The translations under genes were made by a program, and so were the position numbers. From NCBI GenBank assembly GCA_964559535.1, contig CAZLIC010000013.1, forward strand, positions 15,146 to 79,145: DNA of 64,000 bases, given 5' to 3'. The notes beneath the pieces are model-generated. The model had not been told where the DNA came from, did not search any database, and saw only the letters and a program-made list of their open reading frames with translations. Within the stretch, counting starts at the first letter, position 1; every line of letters begins with the position of its first letter. The DNA comes from CAZLIC01 sp964559535 (GTDB lineage: Bacteria > Pseudomonadota > Alphaproteobacteria > Rhodobacterales > Rhodobacteraceae). Shown here piece by piece: positions 1 through 8,401 of this stretch.

Positions 1-1
1 G

Positions 2-34
2 AGCCTAAGGATTTTCACGGAAAATCCTTAGGCT
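2..34. repeat. Intergenic palindrome, family I, copy 1
   Basis: A perfect inverted repeat has 15-bp arms (2-16 and 20-34) around a 3-nt loop (acg). The arm core AAGGATTTTC recurs in the palindromes at 31.7-31.8 kb. It lies immediately before a second palindrome and upstream of mtkA. It could act as a terminator of an upstream gene or as a REP-like dispersed element. No T-run follows on the plus strand. Confidence 0.85.
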
Positions 35-39
35 TTGGC

Positions 40-70
40 GCCCAAGAATTTTCGAAGAAAATTCTTGGGC
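40..70. repeat. Intergenic palindrome, family I, copy 2
   Basis: A perfect inverted repeat with 14-bp arms (40-53 and 57-70) and loop gaa. It has the same architecture as the neighbouring copy, with a GC clamp outside and an AT-rich inner arm ending TTTC/GAAA, but the arm sequence differs (CCCAAGAATTTTC). It ends 10 bases before the mtkA ribosome binding site. Confidence 0.85.
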
Positions 71-89
71 TTGCGCAGCGGAGAAGGTG

Positions 90-1262
90 ATGGACATCCA
101 CGAATACCAGGCCAAGGACATTCTTGCGCGCTTTGGCGTGCCGGTGCCGAAGGGGGGCCTTGCCTGGTCGCCCGAACAGGCCGAGTTCCGGGCGCGAGAG
201 CTGGGCGACGGTCCCTATGTGGTGAAGGTGCAGGTCCATGCCGGTGGCCGCGGGGCCGCGGGCGGGGTGAAGGTCGTCAAGACCCCGGCCGATGTGCGCG
301 CCTATGCCGCCACGCTGTTCGGCCGCAATCTGGTGACGAAACAGACGGGCGCCGAGGGCAAGCCGGTGTACCGGGTGTGGGTGGAACAGGCGACCGATAT
401 CGCGCGCGAGATGTATCTGGGCTTTGTGCTGGATCGCAAATCCGAGCGGATCATGATCGTGGCCTCGGCCCATGGCGGCATGGAGATCGAGGATCTGGCG
501 GAAACCGACCCCGACAGTCTGCGCCGCATGGTGGTGGACCCGGCCGTGGGACTGGCCGAATTCGAGGCGCGAGAACTGGCGTTCGGCCTTGGCCTGAACG
601 CGAAACAGGTGGGGCAGATGGTGGGAGTGCTGCGCGCCTGTTACCGCGCCTACCGCGACATGGACGCGATGATGGTCGAGATCAACCCGCTGGTCATTAC
701 CGGCGCGGGCGATCTGGTGGCCTGCGACGCGAAAATGTCTTTCGACACCAACGCCCTGTTCCGCCGCCCCGAAGTGGCCGCGCTGCGCGACCGCAGCCAG
801 GAAGACCCGCGCGAAAGCACGGCAGGCGACCATGGCCTGTCCTATGTGGGCCTGTCGGGCGATATCGGCTGCCTGATCAACGGCGCCGGTCTGGCGATGG
901 CGACCATGGACATGATCAAGCTGGCGGGCGGTGAACCGGCCAATTTCCTGGACATCGGCGGCGGTGCCAGCCCCGAGCGGGTGGTGAAGGCGTTCCAGAC
1001 GGTTCTGGCCGACGGAAATGTGTCGGTGATCCTGGTGAACATCTTTGCCGGCATCAACCGGTGTGACTGGGTGGCCGAGGGTGTGGTGATCGCCTACCGC
1101 CAGCTGGGCCTGACGCTGCCCGTGGTGGTGCGGCTGGCCGGAACGAATGTCGAGGAAGGCCGCCGGATCATCGACCAGTCGGGCCTGCCGCTGATTTCTG
1201 CCGACACGCTGGCCGAGGCGGCCGCCGCCGCCGTGGCCGCCCGCCCCCGCAAAGCCGCCTGA
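90..1262 (+). CDS. mtkA: Malate--CoA ligase subunit beta (malate thiokinase large subunit)
   Basis: ATP-grasp subunit of a malate-CoA ligase, which forms malyl-CoA from malate, CoA and ATP for cleavage to glyoxylate and acetyl-CoA. The 390-aa protein has an N-terminal ATP-grasp region (about 1-205) starting MDIHEYQAK and a CoA-ligase domain after about 245. It shares SucC landmarks (EINPLV, NGAGLAMATMD, GGEPANFLD) but carries DAKMSFD-NALFRR and FAGINRCDWVAEGV, which I recall from MtkA rather than SucC. ATG at 90 is preferred over GTG at 87 because GGAG (80-83) sits 6 nt upstream. mtkB follows after 12 nt. A divergent succinyl-CoA synthetase beta subunit is the main alternative. Confidence 0.85.
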   Translation: MDIHEYQAKDILARFGVPVPKGGLAWSPEQAEFRARELGDGPYVVKVQVHAGGRGAAGGVKVVKTPADVRAYAATLFGRNLVTKQTGAEGKPVYRVWVEQATDIAREMYLGFVLDRKSERIMIVASAHGGMEIEDLAETDPDSLRRMVVDPAVGLAEFEARELAFGLGLNAKQVGQMVGVLRACYRAYRDMDAMMVEINPLVITGAGDLVACDAKMSFDTNALFRRPEVAALRDRSQEDPRESTAGDHGLSYVGLSGDIGCLINGAGLAMATMDMIKLAGGEPANFLDIGGGASPERVVKAFQTVLADGNVSVILVNIFAGINRCDWVAEGVVIAYRQLGLTLPVVVRLAGTNVEEGRRIIDQSGLPLISADTLAEAAAAAVAARPRKAA

Positions 1263-1274
1263 GGAGCAACCGAC

Positions 1275-2171
1275 ATGGCCATCCTGATTACCGAAACCAC
1301 CCGCGTCATCGTGCAGGGCATGTCGGGGCGGATAGGCGCCTTCCATGCCGCAGACATGATCAAGCACGGCACCAATGTGGTGGGTGGTGTCACGCCCGGC
1401 CGCGGCGGCACCACGCACCTGGACCGCCCGATGTTCGACACTGTCCGTCAAGCGGTGCAGGCCACCGGGGCCGAGGCGAGCCTGGTGTTCGTGCCCCCGC
1501 CGATGGCCGCCGATGCCATCATGGAGGCCGCGGATGCGGGCATCCGCACGGCCGTGTGCGTGACCGACGGCATTCCGGCGCAGGACATGATGAAGGTGAA
1601 GCGGTTCCTTCGCCGGTACCCTGAATCGCGCAAGATGCGGCTGATCGGGCCGAACTGCGCGGGCGTGATCAGCCCCGGCAAGGGCTTCATGGGCATCATG
1701 CCGCCGCACATCTACATGCCGGGCCGCGTGGGCATCGTCGGCCGGTCGGGGACGCTGGGGTATGAGGCGGCCAGCCAGATGAAGGCGCTGGGGATCGGCG
1801 TGTCCACCAGCGTGGGCATCGGCGGCGACCCCATCAACGGCTCGTCCTTCCGTGACATCCTAGAACTGTTTCAGCAGGATCCCGAGACCGATGCGGTGAT
1901 GCTGATCGGCGAGATCGGCGGGCCGCAGGAGGCCGAGGCGGCGGCATGGGTCGCGCGGAACATGACGAAGCCGGTGGTGGCCTACATCGCCGGGCTGTCG
2001 GCGCCCAAGGGCCGCAAGATGGGTCACGCGGGCGCGATCATCAGCGCCTTCGGCGAATCGGCGCAGGAGAAGGTGGAAATCCTGTCGGCCGCGGGCATCA
2101 CCGTGGCGCCGAACCCCAGCGCGATGGGCGAGACGATGGCCCGCGTGCTGCAAGTGAAGGCCGCCGCCTGA
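1275..2171 (+). CDS. mtkB: Malate--CoA ligase subunit alpha
   Basis: Small subunit of the malate (or succinate) CoA ligase. It binds CoA and carries the phosphohistidine. The 298-aa protein has an N-terminal CoA-binding Rossmann domain (about 1-100) and a ligase domain with GPNCAG (125-130) and the active-site histidine in GHAGAI (His251). Segments such as IPAQDMM, GIMPPHIYMPG and GGDPINGSSF fit MtkB of serine-cycle methylotrophs closely. The GAGGAG Shine-Dalgarno (1261-1266) begins inside the mtkA stop codon, so the genes are probably translationally coupled. A strong hairpin follows the stop. Confidence 0.86.
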   Translation: MAILITETTRVIVQGMSGRIGAFHAADMIKHGTNVVGGVTPGRGGTTHLDRPMFDTVRQAVQATGAEASLVFVPPPMAADAIMEAADAGIRTAVCVTDGIPAQDMMKVKRFLRRYPESRKMRLIGPNCAGVISPGKGFMGIMPPHIYMPGRVGIVGRSGTLGYEAASQMKALGIGVSTSVGIGGDPINGSSFRDILELFQQDPETDAVMLIGEIGGPQEAEAAAWVARNMTKPVVAYIAGLSAPKGRKMGHAGAIISAFGESAQEKVEILSAAGITVAPNPSAMGETMARVLQVKAAA

Positions 2172-2193
2172 CCCCCTGCCCCATTGCAACGAA

Positions 2194-2223
2194 AAAGGGC
2201 CGCACCCGAAGGTGCAGCCCTTT
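2194..2223. terminator. Bidirectional terminator between mtkB and dctP
   Basis: A hairpin with a 13-nt left arm (2194-2206), loop CGAA and right arm 2211-2223 has one internal C/A mismatch. The outer part is AAAGGGC/GCCCTTT, so a U-rich tail forms whichever strand is transcribed. It lies between the convergent ends of mtkB (2171) and dctP (2242). Confidence 0.8.
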
Positions 2224-2241
2224 CCGTTCCGGCAGGTCCGG

Positions 2242-3330
2242 TCAGCCGCGCGGGCGGTTGCGGATCATGAAGGTATCGAAGGTGTACTCGGCCACCTGGT
2301 TCCACAGGTTCGCCTCGTTGCGGTAGGCGGTCTGCGCTTCCCAGATCGCCTTGAAGTCGGCGTTTTCGGCCGAGATCGTGGCGTACAGCGCATTCGCCGC
2401 TTCGAAGGCCGCCTTCAGCACATCATCCGGATACGGGCGCAGTTGCGCGCCGCCGGCAATCAGGCGGCGCAAGGCAGCCGGGTTGCGGTAGTCGTACTTG
2501 GCCAGCATCGTGGCGTTGGCACGGGCTGCAGCCGATTCCAGAACCGCCTTGTAGTTGGCCGGAAGCTCGTTCCACTTGTCCAGGTTGATCAGGAAGTGAA
2601 GCATCGCGCCGCCTTCCCAGAAGCCTGGGTAATAGTAGAACGGCGCCACCTTGTTCAGCCCCAGCTTTTCGTCGTCATAGGGGCCAACCCATTCCGCCGC
2701 ATCGATCGTGCCGCGTTCCAGCGACGGATAGATCTCGCCGCCCGGAATCTGCTGCGGCACCGCACCCAGCGCTTCCATCACCTTGCCGCCCATGCCGCCG
2801 ATGCGCATCTTCACCCCGGCCAGGTCGGCCACCGAGTTGATTTCCTTGCGCCACCAGCCACCCATCTGGCAGCCGGTGTTGCCGCCCGGGAAGCCGTGCA
2901 GGTTCTGCTTGTTGTAGAAGGCGTTCATCATGTCGACGCCGCCGCCGTCATAGTTCCAGGCGTTCAGCCCGCGCACGTTCAGCCCGAAGGGAACGGCGGT
3001 GCCGAGCGCATAGGCGGCGTTCTTTCCCCAGTAGTAGTACGACGCGGTATGCGTCATCTCGACGGTGCCCGAACCCACGGCATCGGCCGCTTCAGGCATC
3101 GGAACGATCTCGCCGGCCGGGAAGGCCTGGATCTGGAAGTTGCCGTCGGTGGCGTCCGAGATGTACTTGGCGAAGTCTTCCGCCGCACCGAAGATGGTGT
3201 CCAGCGCCTTCGGGAAGCCCGAGGTCAGGCGCCAGCTGACCTTCGGCGCCGATTGCGCCACGGCCGGGGCTGCCAGGCCCGCGGCAGCGGTGCCGAGCGC
3301 GGCCGTCGTCAGGAAATTACGTCTTTTCAT
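2242..3330 (-). CDS. dctP: TRAP transporter substrate-binding protein, DctP/TakP type
   Basis: Periplasmic binding protein of a Na+-dependent TRAP transporter. The 362-aa sequence starts with a Tat-type signal (KRRNFLTTAA, cleavage after AVAQ) and closely resembles R. sphaeroides TakP, which binds pyruvate and other 2-oxoacids. Shared segments include WVGPYDDEKLG, YYYYPGFWEGG and GNTG-QMGGW. The substrate is therefore probably a 2-oxoacid, by inference. It is the last gene of dctQ-dctM-dctP, 27 nt after dctM, with a good GGAGGAAACC site before the ATG. The bidirectional terminator follows. Confidence 0.9.
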   Translation of the reverse strand: MKRRNFLTTAALGTAAAGLAAPAVAQSAPKVSWRLTSGFPKALDTIFGAAEDFAKYISDATDGNFQIQAFPAGEIVPMPEAADAVGSGTVEMTHTASYYYWGKNAAYALGTAVPFGLNVRGLNAWNYDGGGVDMMNAFYNKQNLHGFPGGNTGCQMGGWWRKEINSVADLAGVKMRIGGMGGKVMEALGAVPQQIPGGEIYPSLERGTIDAAEWVGPYDDEKLGLNKVAPFYYYPGFWEGGAMLHFLINLDKWNELPANYKAVLESAAARANATMLAKYDYRNPAALRRLIAGGAQLRPYPDDVLKAAFEAANALYATISAENADFKAIWEAQTAYRNEANLWNQVAEYTFDTFMIRNRPRG

Positions 3331-3357
3331 TGGTTTCCTCCCATCAGGATTGGTCGT

Positions 3358-4815
3358 TCACGGATTGGCGGGGGGCGTCGGCAGGGCCGGTGCCGGGCCA
3401 AGGTCAAGGTCTAGAGGCGGCGGCGCCAGATCGGGCATCGGGATCGCCTCAAGTTGCAGGTCGATCGCCGCGTCGTCCAGCAGCACAGGTTCGGTGATGA
3501 AGCTGTCGACGATGCCGGGGAAGGTGATGATCATCGCCACAAGGATCAGCTGCAAGATGATGAACGGGATCGAGCCGAGGTAGATGTCGCGGCTCTTCAC
3601 CTCGGGCGGGGCGATGCCGCGCAGGTAGAACAGCGCAAACCCGAAGGGCGGATGCATGAAGGCCGTCTGCATGTTCACGCAGATCAGCACGCCCAGCCAG
3701 ACCAAGTCGATGTCCAGCGCAATGGCCGTGGGGATCAGCAGCGGAATGATGATGAAGACGATCTCGAAGAAATCGAGGAAGAAGGCGATGAAGAAGATGA
3801 AGATGTTGACGAAGATCAGGAACCCCAGCCGCCCGCCGGGAATGTGCGACAGCAGGTATTCGATCCATTTGCCGCCGTTGACCCCCTGGAATACCAGCGA
3901 AAACACCGTGGCCCCGATCAGGATGAAGATCACCATCGCGGTGATCCGCATCGTGCCCTCTGATGCCTCCCACAGCATCTTCCAGGTGAACCGGCCATGC
4001 GCCACCGCCAGAAGGATCGCCCCGGCCGAACCCATGGCGCCCGCTTCGGTCGGTGTCGCCAGCCCCATGAAGATGGTGCCCAGCACGAGGAAGATCAGCA
4101 CCAGTGACGGCACCATGCCCCAGGCCAGCTTCTTGGCCAGTTCGCTGCCGTGCAGCGTGCGCGCCTCGGGCGGCAGGGCGGGCACCCTGTGCGGCTGGAA
4201 GATCGAGACCAGCAGGATGAAGCCCGAGAACAGCAGCACCTGCGCCACCGACGGACCGATCGCGCCGATGTACATGTCGCCCACCGGCACGCCCAGCTGG
4301 AAGGCCAGCACGATGAGCACCAGCGACGGCGGGATCACCTGCGTGATCGTGCCCGAGGCGGCAATCACGCCGGTGCCGATCTTCATGTCGTAACCGTACT
4401 TCAGCATGATCGGGATCGAGATCATGCCGATGGCAATGACCGAGGCCGCCACCGTGCCGGTGATCGCCCCAAGGATGGCCCCCACATAGATGACCGCCTG
4501 CGCCAGCCCGCCCGGAAAGTTTCCGAACAACTGCCCGAATCCTTCCATCAGGTCTTCGGCCAGTCCCGATTTCTCCAGCACCACCCCCATCAGGGTGAAG
4601 AACGGGATGGCCAGCAGCAGGTCGTTCGACATGATGCCGAAGACGCGGGCAGGCAGCGCCTGCAGGAAGGGCAACCCGAAGTAGCCCACCTCGATGGCGA
4701 TGAACCCGAACGACAGGCCCAGCGCCGCCAGCGAGAAGGCGACCGGAAACCCGACCAGCAGAAAAACGATCAGCCCCGCGAACATCGCCGGCGCAAGATA
4801 ACCGAATTCGAGCAT
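3358..4815 (-). CDS. dctM: TRAP transporter large permease, DctM family
   Basis: Large membrane subunit that carries the solute with Na+ symport. The 485-aa protein is strongly hydrophobic, with about a dozen membrane segments from residue 10 to about 440, including NDLLLAIPFF and GTVAASVIAIGMISIP. The last 45 or so residues are unusual: a soluble acidic and proline-rich tail (PPPLDLDL, ALPTPP), beyond the usual end of DctM near residue 430-440. The gene lies between dctQ (16 nt upstream) and dctP in one operon. Confidence 0.92.
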   Translation of the reverse strand: MLEFGYLAPAMFAGLIVFLLVGFPVAFSLAALGLSFGFIAIEVGYFGLPFLQALPARVFGIMSNDLLLAIPFFTLMGVVLEKSGLAEDLMEGFGQLFGNFPGGLAQAVIYVGAILGAITGTVAASVIAIGMISIPIMLKYGYDMKIGTGVIAASGTITQVIPPSLVLIVLAFQLGVPVGDMYIGAIGPSVAQVLLFSGFILLVSIFQPHRVPALPPEARTLHGSELAKKLAWGMVPSLVLIFLVLGTIFMGLATPTEAGAMGSAGAILLAVAHGRFTWKMLWEASEGTMRITAMVIFILIGATVFSLVFQGVNGGKWIEYLLSHIPGGRLGFLIFVNIFIFFIAFFLDFFEIVFIIIPLLIPTAIALDIDLVWLGVLICVNMQTAFMHPPFGFALFYLRGIAPPEVKSRDIYLGSIPFIILQLILVAMIITFPGIVDSFITEPVLLDDAAIDLQLEAIPMPDLAPPPLDLDLGPAPALPTPPANP

Positions 4816-4831
4816 CAGGAGCGCCTTCCGG

Positions 4832-5407
4832 TCATTGCACGGGTTTTTCGTAGGAGACGTCGATGTGGATCGCGCCGCGCAAGGCCGCCACGCGGCGGAT
4901 CAGTTCGGCCAGCCCCTGCAACGCCAGCAGCGTGAACCCGAGCGGAAGCAGCAGCTTTACCGGCCACACCGGCAGGCCGCCCGCGTTGGCCGAAATCTCG
5001 CCTTCGCGCATGGCGCTCCAGGCCCAGGGATAGGCCATTGCCAGCATCACGAAGCAGACCGGGAACAGGAAGAAGAGAAAGCCGAAGATGTCGACCTTCA
5101 GCTTCGTGCGGGGGCCGTACATGCTGTACAGCAGGTCGACGCGCACATGTTCGTTCAGCTTCATCACCCAGGGCGCGCCCAGAAGGAAGATCGCGGCGAA
5201 CATCTGCCACTGGATTTCCAGAAATGCGTTCGACGAGGCGTCAAAGGCATAGCGCGACAGCGCGTTGCCCGCGCTGATGAGACAGGCCAGCGTTCCGATC
5301 ACGGACGCGGCGATTCCGAAAATACGGCTGATCCGGTCAATGCCGGTGGCAAGCGCCAGCAAGCCCTGCAAAGCCTTCCTCCCATTCAGGCCGTCTGACG
5401 CGACCAT
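4832..5407 (-). CDS. dctQ: TRAP transporter small permease, DctQ family
   Basis: Small four-helix membrane subunit of the TRAP transporter, which stabilises DctM and couples it to the binding protein. The 191-aa protein has hydrophobic segments near residues 33-50, 68-85, 108-130 and 145-165, and the family landmark LEIQWQMFAAIFLLGAPW. It is the first gene of the minus-strand operon dctQ-dctM-dctP. The ATG at 5407 has only a weak, distant purine-rich stretch upstream, so the start is less certain than the rest. Confidence 0.9.
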   Translation of the reverse strand: MVASDGLNGRKALQGLLALATGIDRISRIFGIAASVIGTLACLISAGNALSRYAFDASSNAFLEIQWQMFAAIFLLGAPWVMKLNEHVRVDLLYSMYGPRTKLKVDIFGFLFFLFPVCFVMLAMAYPWAWSAMREGEISANAGGLPVWPVKLLLPLGFTLLALQGLAELIRRVAALRGAIHIDVSYEKPVQ

Positions 5408-5576
5408 ATGACGTCTATCTGCGACACTCCGCCCCTCATTTCAAGGACAACCGCCGCCGACGCGCAGGAAAGTGTCGCGGCTCGCGCCTGCCCTTGCGTA
5501 AAGTCCGATCTGCGCGGCGTTTTCGCCCCCCGCTTGCCCCCTTTCCCGCGGCCCCCCGATGTTCCATAACCCGTCC

Positions 5577-7445
5577 ATGTCCAAGCCCACCGACAACCCC
5601 GCCGAACCGTTCAAGAAGGCCCTCGCCGAGGCGACGCGCACCATGGCCGATGACCCGGACATGGGCGTGACCTATTCGGTCGACCCTTCGGGCATGAACA
5701 AGGAAGGCGTGCGCCTGCCGCAGGTCAGCCGCCGCATGACGCGCGACGAGGTGCTGCTGGCGCGCGGCACGGCCGATGCCTTTGCCCTGCGCCGACGCTT
5801 CCACGACGAAGGCGTGGCCGCGAAGTACCAGCCCGTCGGGCAGCTTGCGCGCGACATCTTCGACGCGATGGAGACGGCGCGCTGCGAGGCGGTGGGGGCG
5901 CGGGCCATGCCCGGCACGGCCGGAAACATTGACGCCAAGATCGCCAGCGAGGCCGACCGCAAGGGCTATGGCCAGATCACCCAGGCTTCCGACGCGCCGC
6001 TGCCGGTGGCGGCGGGCTATCTGGTGCGGCATCTGGCGACGGGGCGCGACATGCCGCGCGGTGCGCAGAACGTGATGGACCTGTGGCGCGGTTTCATCGA
6101 GGAGCAGGCGGGCGGCACGCTGGATGGCGTGGGCGATGCGCTGGCCGACCAGCAGGCCTTTGCACGGCTGACCCGTCAGGTGATCCGCGACCTGGGCTAC
6201 GGCGACCAGCTGGGCGACGACCCCGACGCGCCCGAGGACGATGCGGGCGGCGACGACGAGGAAGAGGCCGAGGACCAGCCCGACAGCCAGGGCGACGAGC
6301 AGGATCAGGACGACGAGTCGGACGCCAGCCCCGAACAGTCCCAGGACGAACAGCAGGACGCGGCGCAGGCGCAGGTGTCGCAGGACGATCTGGCCGATGT
6401 GGAACAGGGCGAGGAGGCCGAGCTTCCCGACGGCGAGGCGCCGCCCGAACCGCCGTCGCCGCCGCCCTATTCCGATGCCGACCCGAACTACACGGTGTTC
6501 ACGCAGGCCTTCGACGAGGAAATCCGTGCCGAGGATCTGGCCGAGCCCCCGGAACTGGAACGCCTGCGCGCCTATCTGGACCAGCAGCTGGAACCCTTGA
6601 AGGGCGCCGTGTCGCGGCTGGCCAACAAGTTGCAGCGCCGGTTGCAGGCGCAGCAGAACCGGTCGTGGGAGTTCGACCGCGAGGAAGGCATCCTGGATGC
6701 GGGCCGGCTGGCCCGCGTGGTGGCGAACCCGACCACGCCGCTGTCCTTCAAGGTGGAGAAGGACACAGAGTTCCGCGACACCTGCGTGACGCTGCTGCTG
6801 GACAATTCGGGGTCGATGCGCGGCAGGCCGATTTCCATTGCCGCGATCTGCGCCGATGTCCTGGCGCGCACGCTGGAACGCTGCGACGTGAAGGTCGAGA
6901 TTCTGGGCTTCACGACGCGTGCCTGGAAGGGCGGGCAAAGCCGTGAAAAGTGGCTGGCCACCGGCCGGCAGGCGGGCCCCGGCCGCCTGAACGACCTGCG
7001 GCACATCATCTACAAATCCGCCGATGCGCCCTGGCGGCGGGTGCGGGCGAACCTTGGCCTGATGATGAAGGAAGGCCTGCTGAAGGAGAACATCGACGGC
7101 GAGGCGCTGGAATGGGCGCACCGCCGCTCGATCCGCCGCCCTGAAGCGCGCAAGATCCTGATGGTGATCTCGGACGGTGCGCCGGTGGACGATTCGACGC
7201 TGTCGGTCAACGCGGCAAGCTTCCTTGAGAAGCACCTGCGCGATGTGATTTCCATGGTCGAGAAGAAGCGCGCGGTCGAACTCATCGCCATCGGCATCGG
7301 CCATGACGTGACGCGCTATTACCAGCGTGCCGTGACCATCACCGATGTCGAGCAGCTGGCGGGGGCGATGACCGAACAGCTGGCGGCCCTGTTCGAAAGC
7401 GACCCGCGGAAGCGTGCCAAGGCGGCCATGCGGCGGGCGGGATAG
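5577..7445 (+). CDS. cobT: Cobaltochelatase subunit CobT
   Basis: Subunit of the ATP-dependent aerobic cobaltochelatase CobN-CobS-CobT, which inserts Co2+ into hydrogenobyrinic acid a,c-diamide during cobalamin synthesis. The 622-aa protein has a conserved N-terminal domain, an acidic Asp/Glu/Gln-rich linker (about 217-285) and a C-terminal von Willebrand A domain whose MIDAS motif is DNSGS, with the later aspartate in SDGAP. ATG at 5577 (MSKPTDNP) matches the family start. ATG at 5559 is possible, and neither has a clear Shine-Dalgarno. cobS is not adjacent: upstream is the divergent TRAP operon. Confidence 0.93.
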   Translation: MSKPTDNPAEPFKKALAEATRTMADDPDMGVTYSVDPSGMNKEGVRLPQVSRRMTRDEVLLARGTADAFALRRRFHDEGVAAKYQPVGQLARDIFDAMETARCEAVGARAMPGTAGNIDAKIASEADRKGYGQITQASDAPLPVAAGYLVRHLATGRDMPRGAQNVMDLWRGFIEEQAGGTLDGVGDALADQQAFARLTRQVIRDLGYGDQLGDDPDAPEDDAGGDDEEEAEDQPDSQGDEQDQDDESDASPEQSQDEQQDAAQAQVSQDDLADVEQGEEAELPDGEAPPEPPSPPPYSDADPNYTVFTQAFDEEIRAEDLAEPPELERLRAYLDQQLEPLKGAVSRLANKLQRRLQAQQNRSWEFDREEGILDAGRLARVVANPTTPLSFKVEKDTEFRDTCVTLLLDNSGSMRGRPISIAAICADVLARTLERCDVKVEILGFTTRAWKGGQSREKWLATGRQAGPGRLNDLRHIIYKSADAPWRRVRANLGLMMKEGLLKENIDGEALEWAHRRSIRRPEARKILMVISDGAPVDDSTLSVNAASFLEKHLRDVISMVEKKRAVELIAIGIGHDVTRYYQRAVTITDVEQLAGAMTEQLAALFESDPRKRAKAAMRRAG

Positions 7446-7541
7446 AACTGCAGTTGACATTCCGACCATCGGATCAGCCGCAATCTTCACTTGATGCGCC
7501 TCGGCTTCACGCCGATATTGTGACCGCAGATGGAGGCCAGC

Positions 7542-7766
7542 ATGACCGGCAAGAACCAACACGTCATTCCCTCGGGCGACCGTTGGGCGGTACGACGGGT
7601 GGGGGCGAGCCGTTCATCGGGGGTCTATGACACTCTTGCCGAAGCCATCAATGCGGCGCGGGGCATCGCCCGGAACCAAAGGTCCGAGGTGTTCATCCAC
7701 GACCTGAACGGCCGCATCCGCGAGCATGAGAGCTTTGGCAAGACTCCGGTGAAGGCCGAGGGCTGA
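7542..7766 (+). CDS. DUF2188 domain protein
   Basis: A 74-aa protein of the DUF2188 family: short soluble proteins with an N-terminal KNQHV-P-GD-WAVR motif, a central AEAI-AAR-IARNQ-SEV helix-strand unit and a terminal ...DGRIR-like strand, here NGRIREHESFG. The function is unknown. ATG at 7542 is chosen over the one at 7530 because GGAGG (7532-7536) sits 5 nt upstream. It is 4 nt ahead of the TIR-like gene, so the two look like one translation unit. A perfect TTGACA lies at 7454-7459, but I see no convincing -10 box. Confidence 0.85.
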   Translation: MTGKNQHVIPSGDRWAVRRVGASRSSGVYDTLAEAINAARGIARNQRSEVFIHDLNGRIREHESFGKTPVKAEG

Positions 7767-7770
7767 TCGA

Positions 7771-8397
7771 TTGCCGTTCGCGGAGAACGTCTTCATCAAT
7801 TGTCCTTTCGATGACCGCTACCGACCGATCCTGGACGCGATGCTGTTTTGCGTCGTGAGAGCCGGGCTAGTGCCACGCCTGGCCACGGAGACTGCCGATG
7901 CAGGGGACAATCGGCTGGACAGAATCTGCCGTATCATGCGCGAGTGCCGATTTTCCATTCATGACCTGTCCCGTTGTCAGGCAATCCGGAAAGGGGAAAT
8001 CGCGCGCCTCAACATGCCGTTCGAACTTGGGATAGACCATGGCTACAGAACGTCGGGAAGCGCCGACCTTGCGACGAAACGGTTTCTCGTCCTGGACGAA
8101 ATCCCCTACAGATTGCAGCGGGCGATCTCGGACATCAACGGCTGGGACCCGAGCGCGCACCGAGGCAAGCAGGAAAATGCACTCAAGATCCTGCGGAACT
8201 GGCTGCATCAGGAGGCCGGGTCGGCGCTTCCGGGCGGCGAAGTTCTTCTCGGACAGAAACTCGTATTCGACGAATGGAAATATGGCCAGCCGGATCATGC
8301 CCCGGGGGATGTCGACGCCTTCTCCCCATACCAGTTGATCCAATCGATGCAGCGCTGGTGCGAATTGGGCTTTCCCGTGGATCCGGCAATCAGGTAG
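7771..8397 (+). CDS. TIR-like Rossmann-fold protein, putative NAD(P)-processing effector
   Basis: A 208-aa protein that I cannot name. The order of elements fits a TIR or deoxyribosyltransferase-like fold. There is a first strand NVFINCPFDD (6-15) and a helix to about 31. Next come VPRLATE, a helix with LDRICRIM (49-56) running into CRFSIHDLSR (59-68), and NMPFELGIDHG (81-91). The last resembles the NVxFELGxF-G motif of TIR NADases, with Glu85 as candidate catalytic residue. The start is TTG with GAGGG (7758-7762) 8 nt upstream, 4 nt after the DUF2188 stop. Base composition is visibly less GC-rich than pepP or cobT. Enzymatic function is inference. Confidence 0.6.
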   Translation: MPFAENVFINCPFDDRYRPILDAMLFCVVRAGLVPRLATETADAGDNRLDRICRIMRECRFSIHDLSRCQAIRKGEIARLNMPFELGIDHGYRTSGSADLATKRFLVLDEIPYRLQRAISDINGWDPSAHRGKQENALKILRNWLHQEAGSALPGGEVLLGQKLVFDEWKYGQPDHAPGDVDAFSPYQLIQSMQRWCELGFPVDPAIR

Positions 8398-8401
8398 CAG
8401 C

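Noticed and set aside
90..2171. Calling the first two genes sucC and sucD
   Set aside because: Both families are close, but the beta-subunit segments DAKMSFD-NALFRR and FAGINRCDWVAEGV and the alpha-subunit pattern fit malate--CoA ligase better. Succinate specificity remains an alternative.
7454..7459. Promoter at the perfect TTGACA upstream of the DUF2188 gene
   Set aside because: No acceptable -10 hexamer at 16-18 bases. I mention it only as a possible -35 in that gene's entry.
5436..7562. A 708-codon open frame on the minus strand opposite cobT
   Set aside because: CobT on the plus strand has MIDAS and family motifs throughout. The antisense frame has no recognisable domain.
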